Part shown: positions 1-6,145 of the stretch, one piece after another | Numbering within the stretch: position 1 is the first letter of the stretch | How the letters are laid out: every line of letters starts with the position of its first letter | NCBI GenBank assembly: GCA_035528275.1 | Contig: DATKYV010000165.1 | Coordinates: forward strand, 1-14,032 | Reading direction: 5' to 3' | DNA from: DATKYV01 sp035528275 | GTDB lineage: Bacteria; Acidobacteriota; Terriglobia; UBA7540 | DNA: 14,032 bases | Translations under genes and position numbers: made by a program | Notes under the pieces: model-generated | Database searches by the model: none | The model's input: the letters and a program-made list of their open reading frames with translations, nothing else | What the model was told of the DNA's origin: nothing

Positions 1-60
1 CAAAATCACCTCTTGAATCTTCATCGCCCGCTCCCAGGCGTCCTCCGGGTATCCCTTCAT
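1..60 (-). CDS. Transposase, N-terminal 20 codons only (window edge), probably ISNCY-type
   Basis: Reading leftwards from an ATG at 60-58, the minus strand encodes MKGYPEDAWERAMKIQEVIL and then leaves the window. A strong Shine-Dalgarno (AAGGAGG) lies about 4 bases upstream of this ATG, so a real start is likely. From memory, this opening resembles the N-terminus of transposases annotated as ISNCY family in Acidobacteria and other metagenomic phyla, where 'AM-(K/R)-x-QEVIL' leads into a helix-turn-helix. The terminal repeats at 94-154, in the correct place just upstream, support an insertion-sequence assignment. Only 20 residues are visible, so the family is provisional and it cannot be told whether the gene is intact. 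Confidence 0.6.
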   Translation of the reverse strand, partial: MKGYPEDAWERAMKIQEVIL

Positions 61-93
61 CCTGCCTCCTTCCCCCAGAAGGGTTTACCCGAA

Positions 94-154
94 GTCCGCC
101 TTAAGCGGACAGATCACCTGCTAATTGAGGCGGACATTTCATGTGCTAACGACA
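94..154 (-). repeat. Insertion-sequence terminal repeats: two tandem 25-bp units plus an inverted copy
   Basis: Two adjacent 25-bp units, 105-129 and 130-154, share GCGGACA at the start and GCTAA at positions 16-20 of each unit. On the minus strand each reads TTAGCA, two variable bases, TGA, two variable bases, TGTCCGC. A third partial copy in inverse orientation (GTCCGC at 94-99) can pair with GCGGAC at 105-110 to form a hairpin upstream of the transposase start. Read on the minus strand the outermost unit begins TGTCG, so the element edge is most likely at 154, with the element lying to the left. The repeats are probable transposase binding sites. The opposite end and any target duplication are outside the window. 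Confidence 0.6.
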
Positions 155-155
155 C

Positions 156-236
156 AGTGACAAGTGAAGAGTGACAAGCCGGCCTGTTTCGGGTTAACCT
201 TCGCCTCTTCGAATTGGTCACTTGTCGTTCATCACT
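156..236. repeat. Inverted pair of period-7 arrays (heptamer repeat element A)
   Basis: Three consecutive 7-mers AGTGACA, AGTGAAG, AGTGACA occupy 156-176. The inverse-oriented 7-mers GGTCACT, TGTCGTT, CATCACT occupy 216-236. The stretch GACAAGTGA (159-167) is exactly complementary to TCACTTGTC (218-226), so the unit can fold into a hairpin with a loop of about 50 bases. The array begins 2 bp after the presumed IS edge at 154. The same architecture, with a related heptamer, recurs at 12556-12707, and a one-sided array lies inside nrdJ at 9766-9793. The right arm lies just upstream of the ceramidase-like gene and may sit in its leader. Confidence 0.6.
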
Positions 237-252
237 TCCTTTGAGGTGTGCG

Positions 253-1602
253 ATGAAGCGTCTCCTTTCCTGGATTGCGGTCCTCTTGCTGACCACCCCG
301 GCGGCGGGCGCCCCGCTCCGGGCCGGCGTGGCGAAAGTGGACATCACGCCTCCCCCAGGGGTCGCCATGTGGGGCTATGCTGACCGCAAGACTCCCTCCA
401 CCGGAACCCTCGATCCGCTTTTTGCCCGCGTGCTCGTCTTGGAAGCGGGAGAGAAACGGTTGGCGTGGGTCGTGCTCGACCTGGGACGGACGTTCGGTCC
501 CGCCGCACTCCAGCAACTCCGCGAAAACGCCCGGGAATCGAGCGGCATAACCTACACGCTCGTCCAGGCCACGCACACCCACGCCGGGCCGGTCATTCGG
601 GACGAGTATCCCTCCGGAAACGCGCCCGCTTGGGAGACGGCGGCGCTCGAGATGATTGCCGCCGCCATCCACGAAGCCAGTCAGAAGCTGGTGGAAGTCC
701 GGCTGGGCACAGGCTACGGCCAGGTGGCGATTGGCTACAACCGCATCCGAGTGAACCCCGATGGTACCGTGACGATGCTCTGGCGGAACGAAACAAAAGT
801 CCCCACCTCGCCGGTGGATCGCGCAGTCTCTGTCATCCGTGTCGACAAGACCGACGGAAAGCCGCTCGCCGTCCTGGTGAATCACGCCTGCCATCCGGTG
901 GTCTTCGGCTGGTTGAACCTGGAATACTCGGCGGACTTTCCCGGCGTGACCGTGAAGACGGTCGAAGAAGCTTTCGGCGGCGAGCCGCTGGTTCTCTTCA
1001 TTCAAGGCGCCCCGGGCGACATCAACCCGTATTTCGCCACCACGCCGCCGGAGAACGATCCTGTCGGGCGGCGAGATTGGACGGGCAAGGAGCTTGGGGA
1101 AGAAGCCGTGCGGATTGCCAAAAACATCCGAGCCGAGGCCTCTCCCGAAGCGAGTCTGGACTTTGCCGAAGACCCCCTCGAGTTTCGCCTGCGCTGGGAC
1201 CCACAAACGCTCCGCGAGGCGCTGGTCGCCTCCTTCGGTCCGGAAAGCCTGGAGTCCTACGCGCCGCGCATCAAGCCGGAGCTCGAGCTACCGGTCACCA
1301 CGGTGCTCATCAACAAACGGATCGCCCTGATGGGGATGCCCGGTGAACCCTTCGTCGAGTTCCAGATGGACTGGCGAGTGCGCTGCCCGGTGCGCGACGC
1401 CTTCTTCCTAGGCTACGCCAACGGTTACTACGGGTACTTTCCCACGATTCGTGCCGCTTCCATCGGCGGCTACGGCGCCGCCAGCGCCACCACCTGGGTG
1501 GAAGCCGGAGCGGGCGAACGCATGGTTGACCACGCGGTGGTTCGCCTCTACGAAATGCTCGGCCGCCTCACTGACCTCCCCGAGGACTTGAAGAAGAAGT
1601 AG
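253..1602 (+). CDS. Secreted neutral/alkaline ceramidase N-terminal-domain protein
   Basis: This 449-aa protein belongs to the neutral/alkaline non-lysosomal ceramidase N-terminal family. Family enzymes are zinc amidases that cut the N-acyl bond of ceramides outside the cytoplasm. The start at 253 is preferred over a longer frame because GAGGTG lies 3 bases upstream and it exposes a clean signal peptide (residues 1-20, basic then Leu/Val-rich, ending AAGA). Family marks are AGVAKVDITPPPG at the mature N-terminus, QATHTHAGP with H108 and H110, NHACHP with H211 and H214, and QGAPGDINP at 251-259. The C-terminal domain of classical two-domain ceramidases is absent. In Pseudomonas neutral ceramidase the GDxxP segment holds the nucleophilic serine, but here that position is Asn258, so ceramidase activity is doubtful and the true substrate is unknown. 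The gene appears monocistronic, with a terminator about 100 bp downstream. Confidence 0.85.
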   Translation: MKRLLSWIAVLLLTTPAAGAPLRAGVAKVDITPPPGVAMWGYADRKTPSTGTLDPLFARVLVLEAGEKRLAWVVLDLGRTFGPAALQQLRENARESSGITYTLVQATHTHAGPVIRDEYPSGNAPAWETAALEMIAAAIHEASQKLVEVRLGTGYGQVAIGYNRIRVNPDGTVTMLWRNETKVPTSPVDRAVSVIRVDKTDGKPLAVLVNHACHPVVFGWLNLEYSADFPGVTVKTVEEAFGGEPLVLFIQGAPGDINPYFATTPPENDPVGRRDWTGKELGEEAVRIAKNIRAEASPEASLDFAEDPLEFRLRWDPQTLREALVASFGPESLESYAPRIKPELELPVTTVLINKRIALMGMPGEPFVEFQMDWRVRCPVRDAFFLGYANGYYGYFPTIRAASIGGYGAASATTWVEAGAGERMVDHAVVRLYEMLGRLTDLPEDLKKK

Positions 1603-1604
1603 CG

Positions 1605-1628
1605 CGGGCGAAAGCCCGAATTCGGGCT
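1605..1628. other. Overlapping hairpins just after the ceramidase-like stop
   Basis: CGGGC-GAAA-GCCCG (1605-1618) is a 5-bp stem closed by a GNRA tetraloop. It overlaps AGCCCGAATTCGGGCT (1613-1628), a perfect 16-bp palindrome, so only one can form in a single RNA. It starts 3 bases after the stop codon and has no T-run. It may be an mRNA 3'-end stabiliser or a dispersed structured repeat. Confidence 0.4.
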
Positions 1629-1650
1629 GGCGTAATTGACGCGATTCGTG

Positions 1651-1656
1651 TATACT
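1651..1656 (+). promoter_or_regulatory. Possible -10 element upstream of the cold shock gene
   Basis: TATACT matches five of six bases of the sigma-70 -10 consensus. A TTGACG lies upstream at 1636-1641 but only 9 bases away, too close for a normal promoter, and no good -35 sits at 17 bases. If this is a real promoter, transcription would start near 1663 and the cold shock leader would be about 135 nt long and include the terminator hairpin at 1703-1733. This is a weak call. Confidence 0.25.
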
Positions 1657-1702
1657 GATCGAGCTTGATCAGTTTTTGTGTCCAGGTACCAAGTGCGAGA
1701 AG

Positions 1703-1733
1703 GCCACAAAGCTTTGATTTTGTGGCTTTTTTT
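1703..1733 (+). terminator. Strong intrinsic terminator between the ceramidase-like gene and csp
   Basis: GCCACAAA (1703-1710) pairs perfectly with TTTGTGGC (1719-1726) around an 8-base loop, and seven T (1727-1733) follow, with five more T after one G. This is a textbook Rho-independent terminator. The simplest role is ending the upstream transcript about 100 bp after its stop codon. It also lies about 65 bp before the csp start, so it could act as an attenuator if csp transcription starts upstream of it. Confidence 0.8.
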
Positions 1734-1746
1734 GTTTTTGGCGAGT

Positions 1747-1761
1747 GGCCGCGAAAGCGGA
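1747..1761. repeat. 15-bp repeat with GAAA-loop hairpin, copy 1
   Basis: GGCCGCGAAAGCGGA contains the stem-loop CCGC-GAAA-GCGG. The identical 15 bases recur at 2499-2513, where they lie inside a possible minus-strand gene. Here the hairpin lies in the csp leader, about 20 bases before the Shine-Dalgarno. Confidence 0.45.
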
Positions 1762-1798
1762 ACAAGAATATTCAAACAAAAGAGGTTCAAAGTAGAAT

Positions 1799-2005
1799 AT
1801 GGAAAAAGAACAAGGAACAGTGAAATGGTTCAACGACGCGAAGGGCTATGGATTCATCCAGCGCACTTCCGGCGGGGACGTTTTCGTGCATCACTCGGCC
1901 ATTGAAGCGACAGGGTTCAAGTCGCTCAGCGAGGGTGAAAGCGTGGAATTTACGGTCACCAAGGGCCCCAAGGGGCTGCAAGCTGAGAACGTCGTGAAAC
2001 TCTAA
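1799..2005 (+). CDS. csp: Cold shock protein, CspA family
   Basis: The 68-aa product is a single cold shock domain (OB-fold). Such proteins bind single-stranded RNA and DNA in the cytoplasm and melt RNA secondary structure. It has GTVKWFN at 6-12, the RNP1 motif KGYGFI at 15-20, RNP2 VFVHH at 28-32, and ends with the usual AENV segment. The length is normal for the family, with no extension. An AGAGG ribosome-binding site at 1781-1785 lies 13 bases before the ATG, rather far. The leader carries a GAAA-loop hairpin (1749-1760) and, further up, a strong terminator (1703-1733). Long structured leaders are typical of cold-regulated csp genes, but the transcription start here is not known. A GC-rich hairpin at 2016-2039 follows the gene. 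Confidence 0.95.
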   Translation: MEKEQGTVKWFNDAKGYGFIQRTSGGDVFVHHSAIEATGFKSLSEGESVEFTVTKGPKGLQAENVVKL

Positions 2006-2015
2006 CGGTCGGGGC

Positions 2016-2039
2016 AGGCTCCCGCTCCGGCGGGAGCCT
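2016..2039 (+). terminator. GC-rich hairpin after csp
   Basis: AGGCTCCCGC (2016-2025) pairs perfectly with GCGGGAGCCT (2030-2039) around the loop TCCG, a 10-bp stem 10 bases after the csp stop. No T-run follows, so it is a weak or Rho-aided terminator, or an mRNA 3' stabiliser, rather than a classical one. Confidence 0.5.
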
Positions 2040-2072
2040 CCCACTCAAGCGTTCACCCAAGGATGTTTGAAT

Positions 2073-2366
2073 ATGACCATCCAATATACCGGATTCCAAC
2101 TGAAGCCCCGAGGCAGAGAGTACTCCTACCGGGTCGTCGGCCCCAAGGCGGAAACGCGCGAGTTTACCCTGACCATCTCAAACCAGGCATTCGTCGAGCG
2201 CCATGTTCCCTATCAGGATGCTGCCGCCATCTGCTATCAGAAGTTGCAGAGAGAGCTCGTTGCGGAAACCCCCGAGGAGCCGCTGCGTAAGCATTTCACC
2301 ATTTCCGACCAAGAACTGGACGCCTACCGCAATAAATACCGCCCGGTCAAAAGGCGCGGCGCCTAA
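2073..2366 (+). CDS. Small hypothetical protein, 97 aa
   Basis: I do not recognise this gene. The chosen start is ATG 2073 (MTIQYTGFQL), with AAGGA 9 bases upstream. A TTG two codons earlier is the only close alternative. The product is hydrophilic with no signal peptide or membrane segment. Residues 1-35 alternate in beta fashion (TGFQLKP, YSYRVV, REFTLTI). Residues 36-65 look helical and end in the Lys/Glu-rich run CYQKLQREL. The C-terminus is basic (YRPVKRRGA), which would suit a small nucleic-acid- or ribosome-associated protein, but that is speculation. It follows csp in the same direction after a 67-bp gap containing a hairpin, so it may be read through from csp. A small minus-strand gene converges 10 bp downstream. 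Confidence 0.65.
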   Translation: MTIQYTGFQLKPRGREYSYRVVGPKAETREFTLTISNQAFVERHVPYQDAAAICYQKLQRELVAETPEEPLRKHFTISDQELDAYRNKYRPVKRRGA

Positions 2367-2376
2367 ACCTTGGCCC

Positions 2377-2595
2377 TCATTCCAGCCGTTTCGCCTCGAT
2401 ACGGTCCTTGGTGGCGTCGAAGATTCCAACAGCAATCGAAACGCTTTTGATTTCCGGCGGCGAGGCATAGCCGACGGGTATATACTCCACTCGCCAGCGG
2501 CCGCGAAAGCGGACATGTAGGGTTGGATCGTGGGGCGTCTGCGAAGCGCAACCTCGAATCAATTCGTCCCAGGCGACCGGGAGAGGCTCTGCCAT
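2377..2595 (-). CDS. Possible small hypothetical protein, 72 aa, divergent from the oligopeptidase gene
   Basis: This minus-strand frame fills almost exactly the gap between the 97-aa gene and the oligopeptidase gene. Read from MAEPLPVAWDELIR it gives 72 residues of normal composition, including a segment VRFRGRWRVEYIPVGY. No family is recognised. The start at 2595 shares a CATG with the oligopeptidase start, so the two genes would diverge from overlapping start codons, and no Shine-Dalgarno precedes this one. A start 11 codons earlier (ATG at 2628, weak AGG upstream) would overlap the oligopeptidase signal peptide. The protein-like composition and fit to the gap argue for reality, and the poor start signals argue against. 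It carries copy 2 of the 15-bp hairpin repeat (2499-2513). Confidence 0.45.
   Translation of the reverse strand: MAEPLPVAWDELIRGCASQTPHDPTLHVRFRGRWRVEYIPVGYASPPEIKSVSIAVGIFDATKDRIEAKRLE
2499..2513. repeat. 15-bp repeat with GAAA-loop hairpin, copy 2
   Basis: This is identical to 1747-1761 (GGCCGCGAAAGCGGA). In the minus-strand frame it encodes part of VRFRGRW, so the match may be chance between a coding segment and the csp leader rather than a mobile repeat. Confidence 0.4.
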
Positions 2596-4708
2596 GCGTG
2601 TTTTCGTTGCGACACTGTTCGTCGTCATTTGCCTGAGCTTGGTTGGTGGTCAAGCCGAGGAGAAGGTCAACCCGCCAGTGGCCAAGATTGTTCCCAAAAA
2701 GCTCGAGAAGCACGGTGACGTCCGGACGGACAACTACTTCTGGCTCCGCGAGCGGGACAATCCTGAAGTCATCGCCTATCTCCGGGCGGAAAACGAGTAC
2801 ACGGCGGCGGTGATGGCTCCGACCGAGGGGTCACAGGAAAAGCTATTCAACGAGTTCAAGAATCGCATCAAGCAGACGGATATTTCGGTCCCCTACAAGA
2901 AGGACGACTTCTACTATTACACGCGGACGGAGGAAGGTAAGCAGTATCCCATCTATTGTCGTAAGGCGCGGTCGATCGAAGCGACCGAGCAGGTCATACT
3001 TGATGTCAACAAGGAAGCGGAAGGACACGAGTTCTGTTCGGCACAACGGCCGGAGGTGAGCTCCGGGCAGGATATCATGGCTTACGCGGTCGATACCGCA
3101 GGGCGGCGGTTCTACACCATCCGCTTCAAGAACCTAGCCGCTGACAAGCTGCTGGACGACGTGATCCCGAACGTGACCGGGAACATGGCCTGGGCCAACG
3201 ACAACCAGACGCTTTTTTATTCGAAGCAGGATCCCGAAACCCTGCGCTCCAATCGAATCTACCGGCACGTGCTGGGGACCGATCCCGCGAAGGACAGCCT
3301 CATTTATGAGGAAGCAGACGAGACTTTCAACTGTGGTGTATTCAAGACGAAATCCAAGAAGTACATCATGATCGCCTCCTTTCAGACCCTCTCGACGGAA
3401 TTCCGCTACCTCGACGCGGACAATCCGCAAGGCCAATTTCGAGTCTTCCAGACCCGCCAGAAGGATCACGAATATCAGGTGGACCATTACGGTGATTACT
3501 TCTACGTTCGCACCAACCATCGAGCGAAGAATTTCCGCTTGATGAAGACTCCGGTTGTGGTGACCGAGATGAAGAATTGGGAAGAGGTGATCCCGCATCG
3601 CGACGATGTGTTCCTGGAGGGGATGGAATTGTTCAAGGACTACCTCGTCGTGGTGGAGAGGAAGAACGGTCTGCTCCAGATGCGCATTAGGCCTTGGTCC
3701 GGCAAGGGTGAGCATGACGTGGACTTCGGCGAACCTGCTTACACGGCGCTTCCCAGCGACAACTATGAATTCGACACGCCGCTGGTCCGCTACACCTACA
3801 GCTCGATGACCACGCCGCAGTCGGTTTATGACTACAACATGGCGACGCGGGAAAAGAAGCTCCTGAAGCGCGAGGAGGTGTTGGGAGGTTTTGATTCCGC
3901 GAACTATCGCACGGAGCGGATTTACGCCACCGCCCAGGATGGCGCACGAGTTCCAATCTCGCTTGTTTACCGCACGGGCTTCAAGAAGGACGGCACCAAT
4001 CCGCTGCTGTTGTACGGCTACGGGTCCTATGGATACAGCCAGGATGCTTCATTCGACCCCTACCGGATCAGCCTGCTCGACCGAGGCTTCGTTTTTGCCC
4101 TGGCCCATGTGCGGGGAGGGCAGGAATTGGGCCGACAGTGGTACGAAGACGGGAAGCTGTTGAAGAAGAAAAACACCTTCACCGATTTCATTGCTTGTGC
4201 GGAACGCCTCATCCACGAGAAGTATGCCGACCCGCATCGCGTCTTCGCCATGGGAGGCAGCGCCGGGGGGCTGCTGATGGGCGCGGTCGTGAACCTCCGG
4301 CCCGACCTTTTCAATGGGGTCATCGCCACCGTCCCCTGGGTCGACGTGGTGACGACAATGCTGGACGAGGATATTCCACTGACCACCAGCGAATACGACG
4401 AGTGGGGCAATCCCAACGACAAGACTTATTACGATTACATGCTCTCCTATTCTCCATACGATCAGGTCAAGGCCCAGAGTTATCCGAACCTCTTGGTGAG
4501 GACAAGCCTGCAAGACTCCGAAGTCCAGTACTGGGAACCGGCCAAGTGGGTGGCCAAGCTGCGGGCGCTCAAGACGGACAACCATCGCCTTCTGCTCGAG
4601 ACCAAAATGGAGGCCGGTCACGGCGGAGTTTCTGGCCGTTACAAGAGGTACCGGGAAGCCGCTTTCAGTTACGCCTTCCTGCTCGATCTGGCGGGGATCA
4701 AACAGTAG
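2594..4708 (+). CDS. ptrB: Oligopeptidase B, serine peptidase S9A, with signal peptide
   Basis: The 704-aa product is a prolyl-oligopeptidase-family serine peptidase. Oligopeptidase B cleaves short peptides after Arg or Lys; the N-terminal beta-propeller restricts access to the active site. Residues 1-22 form a signal peptide (MRVFVATLFVVICLSLVGGQA), the propeller spans roughly 75-430, and the alpha/beta hydrolase domain covers about 445-704. The triad is visible: Ser556 in GGSAGG, Asp641 in LQDSEVQYWEPAKW and His676 in AGHGG. VDVVTTMLDEDIPLT followed by EYDEWGNP is the oligopeptidase B signature and supplies the acidic residues that read basic P1 side chains. Length is typical. GGGAGAGG about 8 bases upstream supports the ATG at 2594. 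Well-studied bacterial forms are cytosolic, so export is the odd feature. The gene stands alone, facing the convergent phosphoesterase gene. Confidence 0.93.
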   Translation: MRVFVATLFVVICLSLVGGQAEEKVNPPVAKIVPKKLEKHGDVRTDNYFWLRERDNPEVIAYLRAENEYTAAVMAPTEGSQEKLFNEFKNRIKQTDISVPYKKDDFYYYTRTEEGKQYPIYCRKARSIEATEQVILDVNKEAEGHEFCSAQRPEVSSGQDIMAYAVDTAGRRFYTIRFKNLAADKLLDDVIPNVTGNMAWANDNQTLFYSKQDPETLRSNRIYRHVLGTDPAKDSLIYEEADETFNCGVFKTKSKKYIMIASFQTLSTEFRYLDADNPQGQFRVFQTRQKDHEYQVDHYGDYFYVRTNHRAKNFRLMKTPVVVTEMKNWEEVIPHRDDVFLEGMELFKDYLVVVERKNGLLQMRIRPWSGKGEHDVDFGEPAYTALPSDNYEFDTPLVRYTYSSMTTPQSVYDYNMATREKKLLKREEVLGGFDSANYRTERIYATAQDGARVPISLVYRTGFKKDGTNPLLLYGYGSYGYSQDASFDPYRISLLDRGFVFALAHVRGGQELGRQWYEDGKLLKKKNTFTDFIACAERLIHEKYADPHRVFAMGGSAGGLLMGAVVNLRPDLFNGVIATVPWVDVVTTMLDEDIPLTTSEYDEWGNPNDKTYYDYMLSYSPYDQVKAQSYPNLLVRTSLQDSEVQYWEPAKWVAKLRALKTDNHRLLLETKMEAGHGGVSGRYKRYREAAFSYAFLLDLAGIKQ

Positions 4709-4736
4709 CGCCTCGCTCACCAGCCGCCCTCTTCGC

Positions 4737-4756
4737 GGTCCAGCCGCGAGTGGACC
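4737..4756. other. Small inverted repeat between convergent genes
   Basis: GGTCCA (4737-4742) and TGGACC (4751-4756) form a 6-bp stem with an 8-base loop, 29 bases after the oligopeptidase stop. There is no T-run. It may serve as a weak bidirectional terminator. Nothing else is seen in the 113-bp gap. Confidence 0.3.
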
Positions 4757-4821
4757 AAGCCGGTCCTCTGAACTTCTCCTGTTAATGTTGATTGCCGCCC
4801 GGAGCGATTTCGTGGTGTCGG

Positions 4822-6090
4822 CTACGCTTCACGGACCAACTCGAAGACGGTGATTTCCGGTGGAGAGCCGAAGCGCATGGGGGCGAAGATGGTGCCGATG
4901 CCCCGGTTGACGTAGAGCTGCCCGTTGCCTTTCTGGAAATGTCCCCTGACATAATCGGTGATCAGCCGGCCGGGCGAAAGGCTGGGATGAATAAACTCCA
5001 GGGTGACCTGCCCGCCGTGGGTGTGGCCGGCCAGGCTCAAGTCGAATCCCATCTCGGCGGCGCGGTCAAAGGAGTTGGGGTTATGGCTGAGCAGGATGTT
5101 GGCCGTGTCGGGCATCACGTACTTTTCCATGCCGGGGAGGTATCGGGGCACGGTACGGCGCCAAGGCCCTCGCGACCCGCGGATGCTCTGGTAATCAACG
5201 CCCGCCAGGTTGAGTGTTTCCCCTCCCACTTGAATCGCGGCTCGTTCCTGGCGGAGGATGCGGATATCTTTTTGGGCGAACAGGCGGGTGATCGAATCTT
5301 CAGTCCCCGACCACATTTCATGGTTGCCCAGGCAGCCGTAAATGCCCAGCGGAGCCTTCAACCCGGAGAGCGCCAGGACCACGTCTTCCTGCGTCCGGGG
5401 GTCCCAGGTGACGAAGTCGCCGGTCAGGACCATCAGGTCGGGTCGCAGGTCATTGGCGATGGCGACGTACTTGCGGATTTCCTCCACGGGCATGAACGGC
5501 CCGATATGGATGTCGGAGAGTTGAGCGATGCGGAAGCCGTCGAACGCTTTGGGAAGGCGCGCGAGCTTGATACGCTGGCGGGTGGTTTGCAGATTGATGC
5601 GGCCGTAAAGGATGGCGTAGGCGCCGGCCACCAGGGGCGTGGCGCTTACCGCCACGGCGCTTTGCCTGAGGAAGCTGCGGCGCTGGGGCGATTCCAGACT
5701 TTGGGGGGCCGCTGCGCGGGGCGCCGACAGTCTCCAGAACGCCCAACGCGCCGCCCGGACGATTCCCGCTGCCGTCCAGAAGAGAACCACCAGAAAGAAT
5801 CCCAGGACCGAGCCCACCATCCACCAGAGAAACGGCGCTTCGAGCAAGGCCGGCCGCAGCGTCAAGTGCGTGGGAGTCGGCCAGTATCGGGCGTATGCCA
5901 GGTTGAAAGCCAGAAGACCAAGCACCAGTCCCACACCTACCGATCCCACGATCCGGCGCACCCTCTCCTTGGGAATCAGCTTCCGGCTGAGCTCGGCAGC
6001 GCGACGATACCAGTAGAGTTGGCTGGCCGCGAAGAGCGCGGTCATGGCGCAGAAGAATAGAAAGCGAGACAGATAAACCATCCTCTCCAC
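4822..6090 (-). CDS. Membrane-anchored metallophosphoesterase, YkuE-like
   Basis: The 422-aa product has an N-terminal membrane part and a C-terminal calcineurin-like phosphoesterase domain. Hydrophobic segments lie near residues 8-27, 46-66 and 87-110. A twin-arginine-like stretch, RRSFLRQSAVAVS from residue 137, precedes another hydrophobic segment. The catalytic domain shows the dimetal motifs in order: LSDIHIG with D193 and H195, GDF with D225, GNHE with N256 and H257, SHNP, and GHTHGG with H356 and H358. The family contains YkuE and related enzymes that act on phospholipid or UDP-lipid-type substrates at the membrane; the actual substrate is unknown. The topology puts the active site outside the cytoplasm if the twin-arginine-like part is exported. 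The start is either GTG at 6090 or ATG at 6081, and ribosome-binding sites are poor for both. It is transcribed toward the oligopeptidase gene. Confidence 0.88.
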   Translation of the reverse strand: MERMVYLSRFLFFCAMTALFAASQLYWYRRAAELSRKLIPKERVRRIVGSVGVGLVLGLLAFNLAYARYWPTPTHLTLRPALLEAPFLWWMVGSVLGFFLVVLFWTAAGIVRAARWAFWRLSAPRAAAPQSLESPQRRSFLRQSAVAVSATPLVAGAYAILYGRINLQTTRQRIKLARLPKAFDGFRIAQLSDIHIGPFMPVEEIRKYVAIANDLRPDLMVLTGDFVTWDPRTQEDVVLALSGLKAPLGIYGCLGNHEMWSGTEDSITRLFAQKDIRILRQERAAIQVGGETLNLAGVDYQSIRGSRGPWRRTVPRYLPGMEKYVMPDTANILLSHNPNSFDRAAEMGFDLSLAGHTHGGQVTLEFIHPSLSPGRLITDYVRGHFQKGNGQLYVNRGIGTIFAPMRFGSPPEITVFELVREA

Positions 6091-6145
6091 ACCCGGGTTC
6101 CTTATGAATTTCGCATGGAATTTCCCCCCTCGTCAAGGAAAGGGG

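Noticed and set aside
94..154. IS21-type ends, suggested by multiple terminal repeats and a TGT terminus
   Set aside because: The adjacent transposase start does not resemble the IstA N-terminus and fits ISNCY-type transposases better. Family is left provisional.
156..178. CRISPR or satellite reading of the period-7 arrays
   Set aside because: Units are 7 bp without spacers, and arrays have only three or four units, so neither CRISPR nor a classical satellite fits.
232..1206. Long open frame on the minus strand opposite the ceramidase-like gene
   Set aside because: It is a GC-rich shadow frame. The plus-strand protein has clear family motifs and a signal peptide, and the antisense product is Arg/Gly/His-rich with no motif.
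1636..1656. TTGACG/TATACT as a standard promoter
   Set aside because: The spacer is only 9 bases, far short of 16-18; only the -10 is kept as a weak candidate.
4792..6060. 422-aa plus-strand frame opposite the metallophosphoesterase
   Set aside because: The minus-strand frame has all phosphoesterase motifs; the plus-strand product has none.
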